This document shows, one piece after another, positions 58,607-64,000 of a stretch of DNA of 64,000 nucleotides. The stretch comes from JALHFZ01 sp964483085. Its GTDB lineage: Bacteria; Synergistota; Synergistia; Synergistales; Aminobacteriaceae. The stretch lies in assembly GCA_964483085.1 (NCBI GenBank), contig CAYZZX010000002.1, positions 1 through 64,000 of the forward strand. The letters are read 5' to 3'. Position 1 is the first letter of the stretch. Every line of letters begins with the position of its first letter. Under the pieces are notes generated by a model. That model saw nothing but the letters and a program-made list of their open reading frames with translations. It had not been told where the DNA came from and did no database searches. The position numbers and the translations under genes were made by a program.

Positions 58607-59639
58607 ATATCTGAATGCCGTGCTTCGGGCAAAGGGTACGAAACTTCTCCCGGAAGAAGAGTTTCGTGCCCTTGCCCATGGATCGCTGAAGGCCTTCGAG
58701 CTCTTCATTCTCGAAAGCTCCTACGGAGAGCGGTACCGGGAGCAGCTCGCCCAGGGGACTACCTCTCTTCTGAAGCGTCTCGAAAACGCCCTCGCGGCAG
58801 GAAGCGCCGACAGGCTGCTTGAGGCGGCCTCCCGTGCCGAGGGGGAGTCGGAGTTCTTTCTTTCCATCGTCCTCTCCATGGGGGATCTCTACAACGGCAG
58901 ATTTCTTCTCCGTTCTCTTTCGGGAGGGGGACGGGGGGCGATGGCGCCAGCGTGGCACCGCTATTCGCTGCTCGATTTTCCTTTTTACGACGACCTCTGG
59001 TATAAATGCCCCACGGCGGCCGACGGAGCCGTACGCTCCTACGAGGAATACGGAGAGTTTTCGAATATCCTCGGAGACGCCTTTCGCTTTCTGCATGAGA
59101 CGGGCAACCTTCCCGGCTCGGAGAGGCTTTTTTTCGCCCGCTGGCTCTCCTGGTGGAAGAAGGAGCTTGAAAAATACAGCAACGAGAACGGCCGCAGGAT
59201 GGCGGAGTTCCTCGGCCGCCTGACGGATACCTGGAATTTCAATATATGGCTTCGGGGAATTCAGCAGGACGGACAGGGAGAAGAAGCCCCGTCTTCCTTT
59301 TTGCCCGGAGGATGGGGGCTTCCCATCGAAAAACTTGAGACTGCCGGGGACGCCGAATCTCTCTTCTCGGATTCCGGATGGTCAATACCGTTAAGCTCCT
59401 TCTCTGCCGGAAAGTCCGCGAATTTTCAGCGGACCGTTCAGAAGGCCTTCTTTCAATGGCAGAAGGGACTCTACCGGCGAAACCTTCTCGGCATCGATGT
59501 TCCTCTCGGATACACGGCCATGGTCCTCGACGAATGGCGCGGCCTTACCCTGATCGCTGTGGGGCTCTCCCTGGGAATGCCTGCCGGAGAAATAGAGGAT
59601 CATCTGTACGGCGGCGGAAAAGAGGAGGAGAGAGGATGA
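58563..59639 (+). CDS. ntpC: V/A-type ATPase subunit C
   Basis: Subunit C (AC39/V0D family) couples the rotor ring to the central stalk. The 358-residue protein starts close to the family N-terminus (PNYEYLNAVLRAKGTKLLP) and consists of repeated helical bundles. Only ATG 58563 keeps that N-terminus, which forces the 44-base overlap with ntpE. It overlaps ntpG as ATGA. Confidence 0.87.
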   Translation: MTLFRKSTTESPNYEYLNAVLRAKGTKLLPEEEFRALAHGSLKAFELFILESSYGERYREQLAQGTTSLLKRLENALAAGSADRLLEAASRAEGESEFFLSIVLSMGDLYNGRFLLRSLSGGGRGAMAPAWHRYSLLDFPFYDDLWYKCPTAADGAVRSYEEYGEFSNILGDAFRFLHETGNLPGSERLFFARWLSWWKKELEKYSNENGRRMAEFLGRLTDTWNFNIWLRGIQQDGQGEEAPSSFLPGGWGLPIEKLETAGDAESLFSDSGWSIPLSSFSAGKSANFQRTVQKAFFQWQKGLYRRNLLGIDVPLGYTAMVLDEWRGLTLIAVGLSLGMPAGEIEDHLYGGGKEEERG

Positions 59640-59902
59640 GCACTGACAGACCGGCCTTTGCCGTGGGAAGTCAGGTTTTTGTAGATCTGTGGGCTCTCAT
59701 GGGGTTTGTTCCGATTCCGAGCGAATCGCCCGAGGATATCTCGGGAGTTCTCTCGGTCCTCTCCCGGGAAAAAGCCGCCTTCATCGTGGCGGAAGAATCC
59801 TGGTTCTTCGGGATAGCGGAACCGGTTCGAAAAAGGCTCGAAAAATCGGGGGAACTCGTATGGATACAGTTCCCCTCCTGTGACAGCACAGAAATGAGAT
59901 GA
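59636..59902 (+). CDS. ntpG: V/A-type ATPase subunit F (NtpG)
   Basis: This 88-residue central-stalk subunit has a Rossmann-like fold, here with FAVGSQVFVDLWALMGFVPI at the N-terminus (usual members begin ...VIGDEDTVLGFRLAG) and the KAAFIVAEESWF strand. The ATG at 59636 follows AGGAGGAG and overlaps the ntpC stop; ntpA follows after 7 bases. Position between C and A in the operon supports the call. Confidence 0.85.
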   Translation: MSTDRPAFAVGSQVFVDLWALMGFVPIPSESPEDISGVLSVLSREKAAFIVAEESWFFGIAEPVRKRLEKSGELVWIQFPSCDSTEMR

Positions 59903-59909
59903 GGAAGAG

Positions 59910-61670
59910 ATGAGAAAAACAGGAGTCGTTACGGGGATATCCGGACCGGTGGTCACAGTGAGCCCCCGTCAGCCCGTATATATGTTCGAGGTGACCCGGG
60001 TCGGTACTTCCGGGCTCCTCGGCGAAGTCATCCGCATTCAGAAGGGTACGGTCTACGTGCAGGTCTACGAAGACACCTCAGGTCTTGCCTACGGCGATGA
60101 AGTGGTCTTCGAGGATGATCTTCTTTCCGTTGAACTCGGTCCCGGTCTGCTGGGCGGAGTGTTCGACGGAATCGGCAGACCCCTGAAGACCCTCGGAGAG
60201 GACGGGATTTTTCTTCCCAGAGGGGCAAATCTTCCCACCATCGGCTCGGGAACGGTCTATCCCTTTGTTCCGGCTCTTTCAGCCGGCGATGATGTCCGTC
60301 CCGGGGACGTGATGGGAAGAGTGCAGGAGAACGCAAACTTCACCGCCTCCGTGATGTTCCCCCCCGCCGAGGCTCCCGGTACCGTGGCCTGGCGAGCGGA
60401 GGAGGGGGAGTATTCTCCCAGAGAGACGGTCGTTCGCCTCGAGGACGGTCGTGAGTTCTCCATGGTGCAGCGGTGGCGGGTGCGGATTCCCCGGCCCGTC
60501 AGCACCCGTCTTCCCCTCGAAGTTCCCCTTCTGACGGGGCAGAGAATCCTCGATACCCTCTTTCCCATCCCCCTCGGAGGAGCGGCAGTTCTGCCAGGAG
60601 GATTCGGCACGGGGAAGACCGTCACCCAGCAGTCCCTTGCGAAATGGTGTTCCGCCGACGTCATTATCTACGTGGGGTGCGGAGAGCGGGGGAACGAGAT
60701 GACCGAAGTCCTCGAGGAGTTTCCCGAGCTTGTGGACCCGGGCACGGGCGGCCCTCTGATGAACAGGACCGTACTGGTGGCGAACACCTCCAATATGCCC
60801 GTGGCGGCGAGGGAGGCCAGCATCTATCTGGGGATGACCCTCGGAGAATTCTACCGTGACATGGGGTTCAACGTGGCCATCATGGCGGACTCCACCTCCC
60901 GGTGGGCCGAGGCCCTCCGGGAGATCGGAGGGAGGCTCGAAGAGATGCCGGGAGAGGAGGGGTACCCCGCCTACCTCGGCAGCCGCCTCGCCCAGTATTA
61001 CGAGCGGGCGGGGAGATCACAGGCCCTTGGAAGCCCCGACCGGATCGGATCGATCACCGTGGTGAACGCAGTATCCCCCGCTGGCGGAGATTTCTCTGAG
61101 CCGGTGACCCAGGCCAGCCTCCGCATGTCCGGAGCCTTCTGGGCCCTCGACAAGGGGCTTGCCCAGCAGCGACACTTTCCTGCCATCAACTGGCGGCAGA
61201 GCTACACTCTCTACGACGAAATGCTCACTCCGTGGTTCCGGGAGGCCCTCGGAGAGGAGTGGTTCTCCCTCAAAGCCTTCATGAAGGAAATCCTTGAAAA
61301 GGAGCAGTCCCTTCTTGATCTCGTTCAGCTCGTGGGTCGGGACGGTCTCTCTGAAGAGGACAAGTGGACTCTCTTTCTTGCCGAACTCTACCGGGTGCTC
61401 TTTCTTCAGCAGAATGCCTTTTCTACGACGGACGCCTCCTTCCCTCTTTCCCGTCAGCGAGATCTTCTGCTCGTGCTGAAGAATTTGAACGACCTTGCGG
61501 ATGTTTTCCTCACCAGAGGAGGTTTCTTCGAACAGATCTCTGAGTTTCCTCTCCGGGCGGAGCTCCTTCACCTTCGGGAGACTGAAGAAGAGGATCTCGC
61601 CGAAAGAGGATCCGAATGGTGCACAAATCTGTCGGAAAAACTCGCCTCTCTGGAGGTGATGGCGGGATGA
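59910..61670 (+). CDS. ntpA: V/A-type ATPase catalytic subunit A
   Basis: This 586-residue catalytic subunit has Walker A GGFGTGKTVTQQSLAKW (about 230-246), the non-homologous insert typical of A subunits (about 110-190), the GERGNEMTEVLEEFPEL motif with the catalytic Glu (about 260), and Walker B in VAIMADSTSRWAEALREI (about 324-341). It alternates with NtpB in the hexameric head. The stop overlaps ntpB (ATGA). Confidence 0.98.
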   Translation: MRKTGVVTGISGPVVTVSPRQPVYMFEVTRVGTSGLLGEVIRIQKGTVYVQVYEDTSGLAYGDEVVFEDDLLSVELGPGLLGGVFDGIGRPLKTLGEDGIFLPRGANLPTIGSGTVYPFVPALSAGDDVRPGDVMGRVQENANFTASVMFPPAEAPGTVAWRAEEGEYSPRETVVRLEDGREFSMVQRWRVRIPRPVSTRLPLEVPLLTGQRILDTLFPIPLGGAAVLPGGFGTGKTVTQQSLAKWCSADVIIYVGCGERGNEMTEVLEEFPELVDPGTGGPLMNRTVLVANTSNMPVAAREASIYLGMTLGEFYRDMGFNVAIMADSTSRWAEALREIGGRLEEMPGEEGYPAYLGSRLAQYYERAGRSQALGSPDRIGSITVVNAVSPAGGDFSEPVTQASLRMSGAFWALDKGLAQQRHFPAINWRQSYTLYDEMLTPWFREALGEEWFSLKAFMKEILEKEQSLLDLVQLVGRDGLSEEDKWTLFLAELYRVLFLQQNAFSTTDASFPLSRQRDLLLVLKNLNDLADVFLTRGGFFEQISEFPLRAELLHLRETEEEDLAERGSEWCTNLSEKLASLEVMAG

Positions 61671-63058
61671 AGCCCCTCTACAGAGAAGGTTTTCGCGGAG
61701 TTGAAGAGATGAGCGGCCCCCTTATCTTTCTTCGGGGCATCTCACGGCCGTCCTACGGCGAACTGGTCACGGTGGAGACCCCTGAGGGGACGAGAACAGG
61801 GCAGATACTGCAGATCCAGGGGGACATCTCCATCGTACAGGTCTTCGAGGGAACCATGGGGCTCTCTCCCGACCGAACCACTGTCTGGCTGGAGCGGGAC
61901 ATCCTGCGCATTCCCGTGGGAGACTCCCTTGTGGGGCGCATCTTCGACGGAAAGGGGGAGGCCCTCGACGGCCTTCCGTCGAACTTCGCCGCTCTCTCCC
62001 TTCCGGTGAACGGAGCTCCCATCAACCCCATCCGCAGAAGCAGCCCGGATATCTACGTGGAGACGGGGATTTCCGCCCTCGACATGATGAACACCCTCGT
62101 CCGGGGGCAGAAGCTCCCCATTTTTTCGGGAGTCGGCCTGCCCGCAAACGAGCTGGCTGTACAGATCGTGGAGGGCGCGAATATTCCCGGATCGGCGGAA
62201 CCCTTCCTCGTGGTCTTCGCCGCCATGGGCATCACCCGGCGGGAGGCTCAGTACTTCATGGAGGCCTTCCGTAAGTCGGGGGCTCTCAGCACAGGGGTCT
62301 TCTTTCTCAACCTCGCGAGCGATTCTGTGGTGGAACGCCTTCTGACCCCTCGGCTCGCCCTGACTGCGGCGGAATATTTCGCCTTCAACCGGGGGTATAA
62401 TGTCCTCGTGGTTATGACGGACATGCTCTCCTACTGTGACGCCCTCCGGGAGGTGAGCGCCGCCCGGGAGGAGGTTCCGGGACGCCGGGGGTACCCCGGA
62501 TACATGTACTCCGACCTCGCCGAGCTTTATGAGCGGGCGGGATGCGTCGCGGGGCTTCCGGGAAGCGTCACCCAGATCCCCATCATCACCATGCCCGATG
62601 ACGACATGACGCACCCCGTGGTGGACCTCTCGGGGTACATCACGGAGGGGCAGATTACCCTCGACAGGCGCATTCAGGAGAAGGGGATCTACCCCCCAAT
62701 TGACGTTCTTCCCTGTCTCAGCCGCCTGATGAACAAGGGGATTGGCAGAGGAAAGACCTTCCCTCAGCACAGGGCCATGGCTGACCAGCTCTACGCCTGC
62801 TATGCCCGTGCCCGGGAGGTGGAGAGAATGCGGCTCATCGTGGGGGACGACGGCCTGACCGCCCTTGAAAGAACCTATCTCACCTTCGGCGGCATCTTCG
62901 AGAAAAACTTTCTTGCCCAGGGAAAAACAGGGCGCACCCTCGCCGCCTCGGAGAAAATCGCCTGGAAATGTCTCTCCGTCCTGCCGCCAGGGGAGCTTTT
63001 CAAGCTCCCCGAGAAGTACGTGACCGAGAACATCGGTAAGGAAGGGGGAAGGTCATGA
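61667..63058 (+). CDS. ntpB: V/A-type ATPase regulatory subunit B
   Basis: This is the 463-residue non-catalytic head subunit. The P-loop position reads FSGVGLPANELAVQI rather than a Walker A, as expected for B subunits. LVVMTDMLSYCDALREVS and GYPGYMYSDLAELYERAG (about 280-315) are typical. I chose ATG 61667, which overlaps the ntpA stop; the frame is open further upstream within ntpA. Confidence 0.98.
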   Translation: MKPLYREGFRGVEEMSGPLIFLRGISRPSYGELVTVETPEGTRTGQILQIQGDISIVQVFEGTMGLSPDRTTVWLERDILRIPVGDSLVGRIFDGKGEALDGLPSNFAALSLPVNGAPINPIRRSSPDIYVETGISALDMMNTLVRGQKLPIFSGVGLPANELAVQIVEGANIPGSAEPFLVVFAAMGITRREAQYFMEAFRKSGALSTGVFFLNLASDSVVERLLTPRLALTAAEYFAFNRGYNVLVVMTDMLSYCDALREVSAAREEVPGRRGYPGYMYSDLAELYERAGCVAGLPGSVTQIPIITMPDDDMTHPVVDLSGYITEGQITLDRRIQEKGIYPPIDVLPCLSRLMNKGIGRGKTFPQHRAMADQLYACYARAREVERMRLIVGDDGLTALERTYLTFGGIFEKNFLAQGKTGRTLAASEKIAWKCLSVLPPGELFKLPEKYVTENIGKEGGRS

Positions 63059-63747
63059 CAGGCAGAACATCAGGACCTCCGACGAGGGAACACCTTCTGG
63101 CCACCCGCAAAAGAATCGGTGCGGTGACCTACGGCAAAAAACTGCTCGAGAGAAAACGGGATGCTCTCCTGCGTTCCGCCGAGGAAGAGCGCCGCCTGTA
63201 CCGGGAGGTTCGGAGCGAATTCCTTCGGAGGAGCAAGAATATCACCTTTCTCTACGCCCTCGTCCGGATGTTCGAGGGGGACGGATCGGTCCGCTTTCTC
63301 ACCGCCGGCATCGCCCCTCTTCCCGTGGCGGTGGAGAAGAAATCCATCATGGGGTGCCGGTATTCCGTCTTCAGCCCCGGAGAAGGAGAGCGGAAGAACC
63401 TCTCCTGGAAGATTCCCTATGACCCGGCCATCACCTCCCTCTATGTTGAGGACCTTCTGAAGGCCATGGCCGACGGGGAAGAGTGCATGTGGCAGTACAT
63501 CAATTTGAAGACGAAGATCACGGCCATCGAAAGGGAGCTCTCACGAACCACATTGAAGATCAATACCCTTGAGCATATCCTTCTCCCCTCGCTACTGAAG
63601 GCGACAAAACGAATCGAGGATGTACTCTCCGAGAGGGAGCGGCAGGAAAAGTTCGTCGCAAAAAGAATGGGGAAAAAAAAGCGGAAATCTTCTCTGGAAA
63701 ATATGGAATTTATACTGGACACACTCTGTGAAAATCATTATTCTTAG
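63055..63747 (+). CDS. ntpD: V/A-type ATPase subunit D (central rotor axle)
   Basis: This 230-residue subunit is mostly long helices that form the rotor shaft. It contains the early motif PPTREHLLATRKRIGAVTYGKKLLERKRDALL (about 8-39, in parts), the middle globular region, and the late ALSRTTLKINTLEHILLPSL-type segment (about 162-181; here LSRTTLKINTLEHILLPSL) followed by a basic tail. It is the last ATPase gene and overlaps rlmH by 20 bases. Confidence 0.96.
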   Translation: MTGRTSGPPTREHLLATRKRIGAVTYGKKLLERKRDALLRSAEEERRLYREVRSEFLRRSKNITFLYALVRMFEGDGSVRFLTAGIAPLPVAVEKKSIMGCRYSVFSPGEGERKNLSWKIPYDPAITSLYVEDLLKAMADGEECMWQYINLKTKITAIERELSRTTLKINTLEHILLPSLLKATKRIEDVLSERERQEKFVAKRMGKKKRKSSLENMEFILDTLCENHYS

Positions 63748-64000
63748 TGTGGGAAAGACAAAGGATATTCATCTTTCCGCCCTGGCGGAACGGTATATCA
63801 AAAGAACCCGCTCCTTTCTCACTATCGGGCAGGAATTCGTCCCCGAGGGGAAGGACCGGGATAGAAGCCGTAAAATAGAAAGGGAAGGAGAAGAACTGCT
63901 GAAAAGAGTGCAGAGCAGAGATTTTGTTGTGACCCTCGAGGAAGCTGGAGAGGAGCGGGACAGCCCGGCCTTCGCCCGCTGGCTTGGGGAATTGGTCGAT
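63728..64000 (+). CDS. rlmH: 23S rRNA (pseudouridine1915-N3)-methyltransferase RlmH, 3' partial
   Basis: RlmH is a SPOUT-class methyltransferase that modifies 23S rRNA at position 1915. The visible 91 residues read MKIIILSVGKTKDIHLSALA at the start, followed by ERYIKRTRSF and KIEREGEELLKRV, matching the RlmH N-terminal half; the knotted C-terminal SAM site lies outside the window. The GTG start at 63728 lies 20 bases inside ntpD. The frame is open to the end of the window. Confidence 0.87.
   Translation, partial: MKIIILSVGKTKDIHLSALAERYIKRTRSFLTIGQEFVPEGKDRDRSRKIEREGEELLKRVQSRDFVVTLEEAGEERDSPAFARWLGELVD

Overview
This GC-rich, gene-dense window looks like chromosome from an anaerobic, diderm bacterium, most likely a member of the Synergistota (inference from gene content, not from a database search). 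The evidence is a PilMNO-secretin cluster (an outer membrane is present), a V/A-type ATPase operon in the order ntpFIKECGABD, a ferredoxin-dependent 2-oxoacid oxidoreductase of the kind used in amino-acid fermentation, a Firmicutes-like Asp23 protein, and a selenocysteine tRNA. Almost all genes are housekeeping genes in long, tightly overlapping operons (ATGA/GTGA junctions).

Layout. 1-4385: type IV pilus assembly genes pilM (5' cut by the window edge), pilN, pilO, a pilP-like gene and the secretin pilQ, closed by a terminator. 4504-8385: efp, a CD1247-like zinc-ribbon protein, Asp23, a small membrane protein, nusB and xseA. 8473-12011: mtnA-ahcY-mtaD, a salvage set for S-adenosylhomocysteine and methylthioadenosine. 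12270-21460 (minus strand): a five-gene operon of exported or membrane proteins that I cannot assign to a known system. It encodes two beta-propeller proteins, a zinc-phospholipase-C-like protein with a PKD-type domain, a TPR/NTF2-like protein and a membrane protein. This is the main accessory region. 21775-32652: alaS-ruvX-mutS-mutL-miaA-ispH-rpsA. 32730-38202: def-fmt, a P-loop ATPase, the four-subunit 2-oxoacid:ferredoxin oxidoreductase and a NUDIX hydrolase. 38286-43459: xerD, purine and pyrimidine nucleoside phosphorylases, an M23 peptidase, a second NUDIX hydrolase and an exported protein. 43532-43629: tRNA-Sec(UCA).

43771-48409 holds a small exported protein, pcm, queT, cysS (minus strand) and a short uvrC. 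48384-53192 is ribD-ribE-ribBA-ribH followed by serS. 53285-55485 has an unusual fusion of a degenerate WecA/TagO-like membrane domain to a TagA/WecG glycosyltransferase, plus a CBS-domain protein. 55478-63747 is the rotary ATPase operon. rlmH begins at 63728 and is cut by the window end.

Most notable observations: the exported five-gene operon, including a predicted mature N-terminal Trp in the zinc phospholipase-like protein; the pseudo-WecA/TagA fusion; EF-P with Arg instead of Lys at the modification-loop tip; a pyrimidine nucleoside phosphorylase with two substitutions in its glycine loop; UvrC lacking about 100 residues between its two halves; an unassigned P-loop ATPase inside the 2-oxoacid oxidoreductase operon; and tRNA-Sec with its own promoter. 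I found no CRISPR array, insertion sequence or prophage.
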